Positions 9,286-17,352 of a stretch of 38,053 nt of DNA are shown in pieces (position 1 is the first letter of the stretch; every line of letters begins with the position of its first letter). This DNA comes from an uncultured Tropicimonas sp. (lineage in GTDB: Bacteria > Pseudomonadota > Alphaproteobacteria > Rhodobacterales > Rhodobacteraceae): positions 1-38,053 of the forward strand of contig CANLZY010000040.1 of NCBI GenBank assembly GCA_947495685.1. Reading direction: 5' to 3'. The notes beneath the pieces were generated by a model that worked only from the letters and a program-made list of their open reading frames with translations, ran no database searches and was not told the origin of the DNA. A program made the translations under genes and the position numbers.

Positions 9286-10142
9286 ATCGCCTGCCGATTG
9301 CGGCCGTTGCAATGATGCTGACCGGAATGGCGCTGATCCCGGCCGGCGACAGTGCGGGCAAGCTGCTGGTGACCGAGCACGGCACCACCGCGTTTTACGT
9401 TGCCTGGACCCGGTTCGGATTGGGGGCCCTCGTGGCCTTTGGGGTGGTTCTGGCCGGCGGCCACCTGCCGCGCCGTGCGCTGTACGCGGATTGGCGGATC
9501 TGGCTGCGGGCGTTGCTGATCGTCGGCGGTATCGTCAACATGCTGATGGCGTTGCGCACAGAGCCGATTGCCAATGTGTTTGGCGCCTTCTTTGTCGGTC
9601 CGGTGTTCAGCTATGTCCTGTCGGCGACCTTGCTGCGCGAACCGGTGAGCGTGACCCGTACGGCGCTCTTGCTTGCGGGGTTTGCCGGTGTCCTGCTGGT
9701 GGTGCGCCCCGGCTTTGGCATGACGCCGGGGCTTGGCTTCGCGGTGATGGGCGGGCTGTGTTACGGGGCCTACCTGACCGCGAGCCGCTGGTTGTCGGAG
9801 GCCGCCCGTCCGGCCGAACTGCTGTTGTCGCAACTGGTGATCGGGGCGTTGGTGTTGGCGCCGTTGGCGGTGCCGACCTTGCCCAATGTGACACCAGCAC
9901 TGGCGGGTCTGACGCTGGCCTCGGCTCTGTGTTCCATGCTGGGGAACCTGTTGCTGGTCATGGCCTATCGGCTGGCACCGGCATCGCGGCTGGCACCGTT
10001 TGTCTATTTCCAACTGGTGGCCGCAACGGTGCTGGGGCTGGTCATCTTTGGCGACGTTCCCGACACACTGGCGCTTGCCGGGCTTGGCCTGCTTTGCGCT
10101 GCCGGATTCGCGACCTTTGCGTTGGGTCGCAAGGGCGTCTGA
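9282..10142 (+). CDS. EamA/DMT-family inner-membrane transporter
   Basis: The 286-residue protein is almost entirely hydrophobic, with about ten predicted membrane helices in two halves, the EamA repeat architecture of drug/metabolite transporters. Conserved features are the loop with [15 protein letters not shown] in the first repeat, and [19 protein letters not shown] followed by a second set of five helices. Its start overlaps the nadD stop by four bases, which implies co-translation but gives no clue to the substrate. The gene converges on the CofD-like gene, with 40 bp between the two stop codons and only a weak hairpin there. Confidence 0.85.
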   Translation: MNRLPIAAVAMMLTGMALIPAGDSAGKLLVTEHGTTAFYVAWTRFGLGALVAFGVVLAGGHLPRRALYADWRIWLRALLIVGGIVNMLMALRTEPIANVFGAFFVGPVFSYVLSATLLREPVSVTRTALLLAGFAGVLLVVRPGFGMTPGLGFAVMGGLCYGAYLTASRWLSEAARPAELLLSQLVIGALVLAPLAVPTLPNVTPALAGLTLASALCSMLGNLLLVMAYRLAPASRLAPFVYFQLVAATVLGLVIFGDVPDTLALAGLGLLCAAGFATFALGRKGV

Positions 10143-10182
10143 TCGATAGGCGGCTCCGCCTTGCCCGTCACTGCCCCCCGGA

Positions 10183-11478
10183 TCAGGCGAGCGAGATCAG
10201 CGCGTCACACAGTCGGGCCGGATCGTATCGGGTGGGCGATTTGGGCGCGCTCAAGGGCAGCGCGAGACTGGGTACGCCATGGGCCCGCGTGACCTCGCGG
10301 GCGGCCTTGCTGCTGAATTCTTGCGTGTCGCACAGAACCACGCTGATCAACCTGTCGGCGGGGCAGGCTGCGCCGGCATCCCGTCGAAGCACCTCCAGCA
10401 GGGCGCCGACCTGGTCGGACAGGGTCATGCCGGGGCATTCGGGGTCTGTGCCAAGGCTGGGCGCATAGACCTTGGGCACCTCCCGGGCGGCGATGCTGTG
10501 TCCGACACTTGCCGGCAACAGGTTGGCGATTACACTCGAAAAGAGGCTGCCCGGCGGATAGCAGATCAGGTCCGCCTGTTCGATCAGTCGCCGATTGCGT
10601 TTGGGCAGCCGGACCGTGTCAGGCGCCACCTCGTCGGTTCCGTCGGTCAGGAACAGCCGCTGGATCGGCTGGTCCAGCGGCGGTTCTTCCTTGCCGGTCA
10701 ACCGGCGCTGACCGATGATCCGCCGACCATCCGCCAGGTCGGCACCGATATGCAGGTTCCGGTCCACGACCGCCCGCACGGTGCCAAGAACCGCAACCAT
10801 CTTGGACATCAGGAACAGCACCGGCTCCAACGCGCGGTCATTGGCAAAATACCCTCCCGCGATGATCAGGTTGCCGACGCTGGCACGACGAAAGTCGAAG
10901 TCGTCCGGCATGTCGGAGGCAAAGCTGCGCAACTGGGTCAGGATCAGGCTGCGCATCGGTTGGGACACGGCTTTCATCAGCTTGTGCTCGCCGGCCAGCA
11001 GGGCCCGGACCTCGGCCTCCAGTTCCGCCCGGGGGCCTTCGGACGGCAGGCGGTGATGGAACAACCGAAAGATGTCGGGTTGGCCTAGATCGGTTTCGTC
11101 TGCCAGGGCGATCAAACGGCTGCGCAGGTCGCCCACCGCCGGCATGTCGAAAGCCTCGCGCAAGACCTGCGAACTGCCGCCGCTGTCGAAGGGCGTGATA
11201 AGGTGGGCCGAGTTGTGGGTATAGCTCTTCAGTTGTCGTGAAATGTCGTTCAGTGCGCTGCCGCCGCTGAAGAACAGCAGCCGTGGGCCGAGGTGTGGCA
11301 AGCTTCGCGCACGAGCGACGCGCAATTCGTCGGGGATCACGGCGCTGCGAGAAACGATCAGATCTGCCACGGTAGGGCCCTCCATCAGACCCCGAACATC
11401 GTCAGGAATCTGTCCTGTTTCCTCTATAGAACCGAACGGTGACGGCCCTGAACCGTTTTCTCGATCCGATAGGGTCAT
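10183..11478 (-). CDS. YvcK/CofD-like family protein
   Basis: The 431-residue protein carries the YvcK/CofD signature blocks in order: LLFFSGGSALNDISRQL (phosphate-binding loop), ITPFDSGGSSQVLREAFDMP and GDLRSRLIALAD, then FDFRRASVGNLIIAGGYF, LGTVRAVVDRNLHIGADL, and near the C-terminus YPPGSLFSSVIANLLP. CofD transfers phospholactyl groups in F420 synthesis. YvcK proteins bind UDP-sugars and act in cell envelope and carbon control. With the inserts and extended length it may belong to the separate CofD-like group sometimes called GAK, which I cannot confirm. It is divergent from the molybdenum cofactor operon starting at 11649. The start at 11478 is the first in frame; an ATG at about 11382 is an alternative. 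Confidence 0.75.
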   Translation of the reverse strand: MTLSDRENGSGPSPFGSIEETGQIPDDVRGLMEGPTVADLIVSRSAVIPDELRVARARSLPHLGPRLLFFSGGSALNDISRQLKSYTHNSAHLITPFDSGGSSQVLREAFDMPAVGDLRSRLIALADETDLGQPDIFRLFHHRLPSEGPRAELEAEVRALLAGEHKLMKAVSQPMRSLILTQLRSFASDMPDDFDFRRASVGNLIIAGGYFANDRALEPVLFLMSKMVAVLGTVRAVVDRNLHIGADLADGRRIIGQRRLTGKEEPPLDQPIQRLFLTDGTDEVAPDTVRLPKRNRRLIEQADLICYPPGSLFSSVIANLLPASVGHSIAAREVPKVYAPSLGTDPECPGMTLSDQVGALLEVLRRDAGAACPADRLISVVLCDTQEFSSKAAREVTRAHGVPSLALPLSAPKSPTRYDPARLCDALISLA

Positions 11479-11648
11479 CTCGTCTACCCGTCACAGGTTG
11501 GCATCCCGTGCGATCTGCGCCGACCCGGCGCGCGCCGGCTGTGGATATCTGCGGTTGGGCATTTGACTGCGGCGTCCAGTTGCGCCACTCAGGGGGACCG
11601 GGAGGGCCTGCTTTGGGGCGGGCCGCGGCACAAGGGAGGTCGACCGTC

Positions 11649-12539
11649 TTGGCAACATTGGACGAAACAGCCGGCTATGTTCTGGCGCCCGATCCCGCCG
11701 ACGAGTCGCTGACTGCCCGGGTGCAAGGGGTGGATCAGGACGGCGCGCTGGTCGAAGTTCGGGTCGTCACGGAACGGCCGCTGACGATCTATCTGAACGC
11801 GCGCGAGATCGTGACCGCCATGACCATTGGCGATCATCCCGATCTGCTGGCCATCGGGTTCTTGCGCAACCAGGGGATGCTGTCCCCGGACGAGCCGATC
11901 ACGGGCGTCGACTATGACGACGATCTGCAGGTCGTGGTGGTCCGCACCGAACGGCAGACGGATTTCGAGGACAAGCTCCAGAAAAAGACCCGCACCAGCG
12001 GTTGCGCTGTGGGCACCGTCTTTGGCGACATGATGGACGGGTTGGAAGGGGTCACGATGCCGGCGGGGGAAGTCCGCACCAGCTGGCTCTATGCTCTGGC
12101 TCACCAGATCAACCGCACGCCCAGCCTGTACCTGGAGGCCGGTGCGATCCACGGCACGGTGCTCTGCCAGCAAGATCGCCCTCTTGTCTATATGGAGGAT
12201 GTCGGTCGTCACAATGCCGTCGACAAGGTCGCCGGATGGTTGTTCGTCAACGGCGTCGATCCGGCGGACAAGATCCTTTACACGACCGGGCGCCTGACCT
12301 CCGAGATGGTACTCAAGACGGCGCATATGGGCATTCCGGTGCTGGTGTCGCGATCCGGGTTCACCGCCTGGGGCGTGGAGCTGGCCCAGCAGTTGGGGAT
12401 GACGCTGATCGGGCGGATGCGCGGACGGCGGTTCACCTGCCTGAGTGGCGCGGAACGGCTGATCCGCGATGTCGATCCGTCCGAGATCGACGAGGATCGC
12501 AAGGCGCATCGGCGCAAGGGGGCGCAGTCCGATGGATAA
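11649..12539 (+). CDS. fdhD: Formate dehydrogenase accessory sulfurtransferase FdhD
   Basis: FdhD carries sulfur from a cysteine desulfurase to the bis-MGD cofactor of formate dehydrogenase, which is needed for activity. I start at the TTG at 11649 because GGGAGGT sits at the right distance upstream, giving 296 residues; upstream residues in this frame look non-coding. Family blocks seen are RPLTIYLNAREIVTAMTIGD, then TRTSGCAVGTVFGD, EAGAIHGTVLC, MEDVGRHNAVDKVAGW and TTGRLTSEMVLK. The loop cysteine equivalent to E. coli Cys121 is present, but the second cysteine of the E. coli CxxC pair is a glycine. Its stop overlaps the mobA start by 8 bases, so it heads a tight operon. Confidence 0.94.
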   Translation: MATLDETAGYVLAPDPADESLTARVQGVDQDGALVEVRVVTERPLTIYLNAREIVTAMTIGDHPDLLAIGFLRNQGMLSPDEPITGVDYDDDLQVVVVRTERQTDFEDKLQKKTRTSGCAVGTVFGDMMDGLEGVTMPAGEVRTSWLYALAHQINRTPSLYLEAGAIHGTVLCQQDRPLVYMEDVGRHNAVDKVAGWLFVNGVDPADKILYTTGRLTSEMVLKTAHMGIPVLVSRSGFTAWGVELAQQLGMTLIGRMRGRRFTCLSGAERLIRDVDPSEIDEDRKAHRRKGAQSDG

Positions 12540-13164
12540 AACTCCTGACGGCATTGCCGGGGTCATCCTTGCGGGTGGCCTGTCGCGCCGCATGGGCGGG
12601 GGGGACAAGTCGCTGCTGGACCTGTCGGGCGAACGCCTGCTGGACCGGGTGATCGCGCGCCTGCGCCCGCAGGCCGGCCCGCTTGCGCTGAACGCCAACG
12701 GCGATCCGGCACGGTTTGCCGGAGCCGGTCTGCCGGTGATCGCGGATTCCGTTGTCGGGCACCCCGGCCCTCTGGCCGGTGTTCTGGCCGGCATGGACTG
12801 GGCGGCGGGGCTGGGCGCCGACCGGATCGTGACGGTCGCGGCCGACACACCGTTCTTCCCGACCGACCTTGTGGCGCGCCTGTCGGGCGGGATCGGCGCG
12901 GCACCGATTGCACTGGCTGCCACACCGCATCCGACGCGAGGTTTGATGCGGCAACCGACCTTTGGCCTGTGGGACGTGGCGTTGCGCGACGACCTGCGTG
13001 CCGCCCTGGCCGCCGGCATACGCAAGGTCGTCATCTGGACCGACGGGCACGGCGCCGCCGATGTGGCGTTTGACGCGCCCGACGGTCGTGATCCGTTTTT
13101 CAACGTCAATACGCCGGAGGATCTGCTTGAGGCCCGGCAGCGCAGTCAGGAGGGCACCGCGTGA
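12532..13164 (+). CDS. mobA: Molybdenum cofactor guanylyltransferase
   Basis: MobA joins GMP from GTP to Mo-molybdopterin, a step toward the bis-MGD cofactor of formate dehydrogenases and nitrate reductases. The 210-residue protein has the nucleotidyltransferase start GVILAGGLSRRMGGGDKSLL (LAGG..RMG..DK), then GPLAGVLAGMDWA, the metal-binding VAADTPFFP, and near the end FFNVNTPEDL. The ATG lies inside the end of fdhD, and the stop overlaps the mobB GTG by four bases. The length matches the family (about 190-215). Confidence 0.93.
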   Translation: MDKTPDGIAGVILAGGLSRRMGGGDKSLLDLSGERLLDRVIARLRPQAGPLALNANGDPARFAGAGLPVIADSVVGHPGPLAGVLAGMDWAAGLGADRIVTVAADTPFFPTDLVARLSGGIGAAPIALAATPHPTRGLMRQPTFGLWDVALRDDLRAALAAGIRKVVIWTDGHGAADVAFDAPDGRDPFFNVNTPEDLLEARQRSQEGTA

Positions 13165-13670
13165 GGCTGTTTGGGGTGACCGGTTGGAAGAACGCCGGCA
13201 AGACGGGGCTGATGGAACGACTGGTCAGCGAGATGACGGGCCGGGGCCTGCGGATTTCCACCGTGAAACACGCTCATCACACCTTTGACGTCGACCAGCC
13301 CGGCAAGGACAGCCATCGCCACCGCGAAGCGGGGGCCGAACAGGTCTTGCTGGTGTCGCGCCGCCGCTGGGCATTGATGCACGAGTTGCGCGACACCGAA
13401 GAGCCGCCTCTGGCGGACCTGTTGGCGCAGCTTGCGCCGGTCGATCTGGTCCTGATCGAGGGCTACAAGCGCGACCGACACCCCAAGATCGAAGCCCACC
13501 GCGCCGAGACCGATCACCCGCTGATCGCGCTGGAAGACGACACCATTCGCGCCATCGCCAGCGATGCCCCCGACCGGATGCGCACCCGCCACCCGGACCA
13601 GACGGTGCTGGACCTCGATGACACGGCGGCGGTTGCCGATTTTGTTCTGGCCCAGGTCGGCCTGCGATGA
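13161..13670 (+). CDS. mobB: Molybdopterin-guanine dinucleotide biosynthesis adaptor MobB
   Basis: MobB is a small P-loop GTPase that assists MobA in guanylating the molybdenum cofactor. The 169-residue product begins MRLFGVTGWKNAGKTGLMER, in which GWKNAGKT is the Walker A loop. It continues with STVKHAHHTFDVDQPGKDSH and RHREAGAEQVLL, and has LVLIEGYKRDRHPKIE as the Walker B region, all typical of MobB. It starts with GTG overlapping the mobA stop (GTGA) and ends overlapping the moeA start (ATGA), so translation of the whole set is coupled. Confidence 0.93.
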   Translation: MRLFGVTGWKNAGKTGLMERLVSEMTGRGLRISTVKHAHHTFDVDQPGKDSHRHREAGAEQVLLVSRRRWALMHELRDTEEPPLADLLAQLAPVDLVLIEGYKRDRHPKIEAHRAETDHPLIALEDDTIRAIASDAPDRMRTRHPDQTVLDLDDTAAVADFVLAQVGLR

Positions 13671-14932
13671 TCACCCCGCCAAAGCTGCGCAATGATTGCT
13701 TTGCCCTGCCGCCGGGCGTCGACTGGATCCCGATGCAGGAGGCGATGGACCGGCTGCGGGGGGGGATCGCCCCGGTTGCGGCGTGCGAAACCGTGCCGCT
13801 GGCGCGGGCGACGGGGCGCATCCTTGCGCGGGACTCGGTGGCGCGCCGGGCCAACCCACCGGCGCCGAATTCGGCGGTCGATGGCTTTGGCTTTGCCGGC
13901 CCTGTTCCAGACGGTCCGGTCACGTTTCCGCTGGTCGAAGGGCGTGCGGCGGCTGGGGTTCCGTTCTCCGGCAGGGTACCGGCGGGCGCGGCGATCCGCA
14001 TCCTGACAGGGGCGATCCTGCCGGCGGGGGTCGATACGGTTGTGCTGCAAGAAGACATTGCAAGCGACGGAACCAGCATCGCCTTCAACGGGCCGCTCAA
14101 GGCAGGCGCCAACGCCCGGCGCGCGGGCGAAGACATGATCGAAGGCGCGGTGGCCCTTGCGGCCGGGCGTCGCTTGCAACCGCAGGATATCGCGCTTCTG
14201 GCATCGGTCGGCCTGTCGGAGGTCGCGGTATTCCGCCCGCTGCGCGTGGGGGTGCTTTCCAACGGCGACGAGGTCGTCCCGCCCGGAACCATCGCGCCCG
14301 AGCGGATGGGCCGTGGCGCGATCTATGACGCCAACCGGCCGATGTTGCTGGCGCAATTGGCGGCATGGGGCTTCGAGGCGGTGGATCTGGGCGTGGCGCC
14401 CGACAGCCTGAACGGGCTGCGGACCTGCCTCGACGGCGCGCGCACCAGGGTTGATGCGATTCTGTCCTCGGGCGGGGTTTCCACCGGCGACGAGGATCAC
14501 GTGTCGGCGCTGCTTCAGGCCGAGGGGCAGCTTGACACATGGCGGATTGCCATCAAACCCGGTCGCCCGCTGGCGCTTGGCCTGTGGCACGGTGTTCCGA
14601 TCTTCGGGTTGCCGGGCAACCCGGTCGCGGCCTTTGTCTGTACCCTGCTGTTTGCCCGGCCGGCGCTGGAAGTGCTCGCGGGCGGTGATTGGCAGGTGCC
14701 GCAGGGGTTTGTGGTGCCGGCCGCCTTCGAAAAACGCAAGAAGCCAGGCCGGGTCGAGCTTCTGCGGGCCCGGATGACGCCCGAAGGACAGGTCGAGGTC
14801 TTTGCCTCCGAAGGGTCCGGGCGGGTGTCGGGCCTGTCGTGGAGCACCGGGCTGGTGATGCTGGACGATTCCGAACGGCACGTCCGGCCGGGCGATCCGG
14901 TACGGTTTCTGCCCTATGCCGACTTTGCCTGA
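13667..14932 (+). CDS. moeA: Molybdopterin molybdenumtransferase MoeA
   Basis: MoeA inserts molybdate (or tungstate) into adenylylated molybdopterin. The 421-residue protein shows the usual domain order: an N-terminal linker with ATGRILARDSVARRANPPAP and NSAVDGFGFA, a beta domain with RILTGAILPAGVDTVVLQED, the MoCF fold with ILSSGGVSTGDEDHVSALLQ and FGLPGNPVAAFVCTLLFA, and a C-terminal beta barrel. The substrate-binding acidic and glycine residues are in place. It overlaps mobB by four bases. The tup genes follow after a 111-bp gap that may hold their own promoter. Confidence 0.95.
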   Translation: MITPPKLRNDCFALPPGVDWIPMQEAMDRLRGGIAPVAACETVPLARATGRILARDSVARRANPPAPNSAVDGFGFAGPVPDGPVTFPLVEGRAAAGVPFSGRVPAGAAIRILTGAILPAGVDTVVLQEDIASDGTSIAFNGPLKAGANARRAGEDMIEGAVALAAGRRLQPQDIALLASVGLSEVAVFRPLRVGVLSNGDEVVPPGTIAPERMGRGAIYDANRPMLLAQLAAWGFEAVDLGVAPDSLNGLRTCLDGARTRVDAILSSGGVSTGDEDHVSALLQAEGQLDTWRIAIKPGRPLALGLWHGVPIFGLPGNPVAAFVCTLLFARPALEVLAGGDWQVPQGFVVPAAFEKRKKPGRVELLRARMTPEGQVEVFASEGSGRVSGLSWSTGLVMLDDSERHVRPGDPVRFLPYADFA

Positions 14933-15043
14933 CGCCTCCGCGGCGGCGGGTATGTTTGGCGCACGGCACGTTTTTCCACTGGCCTTCCTCGGATGGCTCC
15001 CCTTAGGTTGGCGCCAATTCCTGTCCTGTTTGCAACGGTATCC

Positions 15044-15748
15044 ATGAACGAGCTTTTCGAAGGCCTGGCAGAGGCCGCCCGGCTGATCGTGACGCTGGAT
15101 TCCGACCTGATCGAGATTTCGCTGCGGTCCCTGCAGGTGACGGTCACTGCCGTCATCGTCGCGTCGGCAATCGGCTTGCCGCTGGGAGCGTGGCTTGCCG
15201 TGAACCGGTTTCGCCACCGGCGCACGGCCATCGCGACGCTGAACGCGCTGATGGGACTGCCGCCGGTGGTGGTCGGGCTGGTGGTTTACCTGCTGTTGTC
15301 GCGTTCCGGCCCGTTCGGCGTGCTGGGGCTGCTGTTCACGCCGACGGCAATGATCGTCGCCCAGATCATCATCCTGACTCCGCTGGTGGCATCGATTGCC
15401 CACCAGGCGATGCGGGACATGTGGGCCGAATATCATGACCTGCTGATTTCGCTGAACACGACCCGCTGGCAGCGGATCCGGGTGCTGATCTGGGATGGGC
15501 GGCGCGCGTTGCTGACGGCCTCGCTGGCGGGCTTTGGCCGCGGGATCGGCGAGGTCGGGGCGATCATGATCGTGGGTGGCAACATCGACCATTCCACCCG
15601 GGTCCTGACGACGGCCATCGCCTTGGAGACGGGCAAGGGCAATTTCGCGCTGGCGCTCGGGTTGGGTTTTGTCCTGATCGGGTTGGCGCTGTTGGTGAAC
15701 GGTTTGATCCACACCCTGTCGCATACCGAGGTCAGTGACCGATGGTAG
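15044..15748 (+). CDS. tupB: Tungstate ABC transporter permease TupB
   Basis: I start at the ATG at 15044 (MNELFEGLAEAARLIV), giving 234 residues; an in-frame start at 14993 adds 17 residues that lack a ribosome-binding site. The protein has five to six membrane helices and a cytoplasmic EAA loop, GFGRGIGEVGAIMIVGGNID, which couples to the ATPase. The helix-loop block RSLQVTVTAVIVASAIGLPL and the segment ALMGLPPVVVGLVVYLLLSR are typical of TupB/ModB-like permeases. With tupC and tupA it forms a complete oxyanion importer. The end overlaps tupC by seven bases. Confidence 0.88.
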   Translation: MNELFEGLAEAARLIVTLDSDLIEISLRSLQVTVTAVIVASAIGLPLGAWLAVNRFRHRRTAIATLNALMGLPPVVVGLVVYLLLSRSGPFGVLGLLFTPTAMIVAQIIILTPLVASIAHQAMRDMWAEYHDLLISLNTTRWQRIRVLIWDGRRALLTASLAGFGRGIGEVGAIMIVGGNIDHSTRVLTTAIALETGKGNFALALGLGFVLIGLALLVNGLIHTLSHTEVSDRW

Positions 15749-16461
15749 AGGCGCTGATCCTTCCGCTGAGGCTGTCTGGGGCCATGGTGCGTCGCAAGGG
15801 GCGCACCATCGTCGGGCCGGTGGATCATCAGGTGTCGGCCACCGGGTTCACCATTGTCATGGGGCCAAACGGCGCCGGCAAGACGACGTTGCTGCGGATG
15901 ATGCACGGGATGGAGCGCCTGTCGGCGGGGAGCGTGACCTGGCAGGTGCCCGAACGTGATGCCCGCGAGCGGCAGGCCTATGTCTTTCAGACCCCGGTCA
16001 TGATGCGGCGGTCGGTGCTGGACAATGTCGCCTATCCGCTGATCGTGCACGGCGTGCGCCCGAAACCCGCCCGTGCACGGGCGGGCGCCTGGCTGGAGCA
16101 GGTCGGCCTTTCAGGGTTGGCGGATCGGCAGGCGACGGTGCTGTCGGGCGGCGAGCGGCAAAAGCTTGCCCTGGCCCGCGCCCTGATCCGGGCACCGCAG
16201 ATCCTGTTTCTGGATGAACCCTGTGCCAGCCTTGACGGGCGGGCCATGCGCGACATCGAGGCGATTCTTCGCGCCGCACATGCTGCTGGCACCCGGATCG
16301 TCATGGCCACGCACGACATGGGGCAGGCCCGCCGGTTGGCGACCGAGGTCTTGTTCGTACATCACGGCGCCCTGCACGAGGTCGCTTCGGCCAGCACGTT
16401 CTTCGATCATGCATCCACGCCCGATGCACGGGCTTTTCTCAAGGGAGACATTCTGGAATGA
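15742..16461 (+). CDS. tupC: Tungstate ABC transporter ATP-binding protein TupC
   Basis: The 239-residue ATPase has Walker A MGPNGAGKTTLL (about residues 40-48), a Q-loop VFQTP, the signature LSGGERQKLALARAL, Walker B ILFLDEPCASLD, and the switch histidine in MATHD. It lacks the C-terminal oxyanion-sensing (TOBE) extension of ModC, consistent with TupC. It sits between the permease and the binding protein with overlaps on both sides (7 bases with tupB, 4 with tupA), so the three are made together. Confidence 0.9.
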   Translation: MVEALILPLRLSGAMVRRKGRTIVGPVDHQVSATGFTIVMGPNGAGKTTLLRMMHGMERLSAGSVTWQVPERDARERQAYVFQTPVMMRRSVLDNVAYPLIVHGVRPKPARARAGAWLEQVGLSGLADRQATVLSGGERQKLALARALIRAPQILFLDEPCASLDGRAMRDIEAILRAAHAAGTRIVMATHDMGQARRLATEVLFVHHGALHEVASASTFFDHASTPDARAFLKGDILE

Positions 16462-17267
16462 AACTGCGCTTTTTCGCGGCCGTTCTGGCTGTGGTCACGG
16501 CATCGCCCGTCTGGGCCGACAGCATGAAGATGGCGGTCACGACCTCCTTTCACAACTCTGGCCTGTCGGAGGTTCTGCTGCCCGAAATCAAGGCCGACCT
16601 GGATCTGGAGGTCCAGTTGCTGGTGGTGGGCACCGGTCAGGCGATCCGATTGGGCGAGGCCGGCGACGTGGATGCGATCCTGGTGCATTCCCTCCCTGCC
16701 GAGGAGGCCTTCGTGGCCAGTGGCAACGGCACCCACCGGACCGAGATCATGTACAATGATTTTGTGCTGATCGGTCCCGCGTCCGATCCGGCGGGCATTG
16801 CCACCGCACCAACCGCTGCCGCGGCGATGACGGCCATCGCGGAGACGGGCGCCGCCTTTGCCAGCCGGGGTGACGACAGCGGCACCCACAAGAAGGAACT
16901 GTCGCTCTGGACCGAGGCCGGGATCGACGCCGCACAGCGCCCGGTGGATTGGTACAAGGAGGCCGGGGCCGGCATGGGAGCAACGCTGAACACCGCCAGC
17001 GGGCTGAATGCCTATGTCATGTCGGACCGGGCGAGTTGGTTGAACTTCGGCAACAAGGGCGACCTGAAGCTGTTGTTCTCGGGCGATCCGGCGCTGTTCA
17101 ACCAATATGCCTATCTTCCGGTCAATCCGGCGGTGCACCCACACGTGAAGGCCGCCCCTGTCGCGCGGCTGGAGGCGTGGTTGGTGTCAGACCGCGCGAA
17201 AGGTCTGATCAACGGCTACACCCTGGAAGGTGAGCAATTGTTTACCTTCAACGCGAAGCCGAAATAG
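16458..17267 (+). CDS. tupA: Periplasmic tungstate-binding protein TupA
   Basis: The 269-residue product has a signal peptide (MKLRFFAAVLAVVTASPVWA, cleaved before DS). The mature part begins KMAVTTSFHNSGLSEVLLPE, the TTS..NSG oxyanion-binding start of the TupA/WtpA-like family. GTGQAIRLGEAGDVDAILVH and FASRGDDSGTHKKELSLW follow, the latter giving a second set of serine/threonine ligands. TupA binds tungstate far better than molybdate; this is family knowledge, and a molybdate preference here cannot be excluded from sequence. It is the last gene of the block, with a strong terminator 30 bp downstream. Confidence 0.9.
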   Translation: MKLRFFAAVLAVVTASPVWADSMKMAVTTSFHNSGLSEVLLPEIKADLDLEVQLLVVGTGQAIRLGEAGDVDAILVHSLPAEEAFVASGNGTHRTEIMYNDFVLIGPASDPAGIATAPTAAAAMTAIAETGAAFASRGDDSGTHKKELSLWTEAGIDAAQRPVDWYKEAGAGMGATLNTASGLNAYVMSDRASWLNFGNKGDLKLLFSGDPALFNQYAYLPVNPAVHPHVKAAPVARLEAWLVSDRAKGLINGYTLEGEQLFTFNAKPK

Positions 17268-17296
17268 GGCCACCCACCGAACTGGGTGATGTGCAG

Positions 17297-17325
17297 ACGG
17301 CCGCGGGGGTCCGCGGCCGTTTCGT
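17297..17325 (+). terminator. Rho-independent terminator after tupA
   Basis: A perfect 10-bp inverted repeat, ACGGCCGCGG (17297-17306) and CCGCGGCCGT (17311-17320), closes a four-base loop and is followed by a T-rich tail (TTCGTCGT). It lies 30 bp past the tupA stop and about 30 bp before the end of the convergent hupE-like gene, so it may serve both. Confidence 0.75.
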
Positions 17326-17352
17326 CGTGTCGGGAGGCTGCGACTGCGCGGG

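Noticed and set aside
10147-10161. Hairpin AGGCG-GCTC-CGCCT between convergent genes as a terminator
   Set aside because: The stem is only five bases with no T-run on either side.
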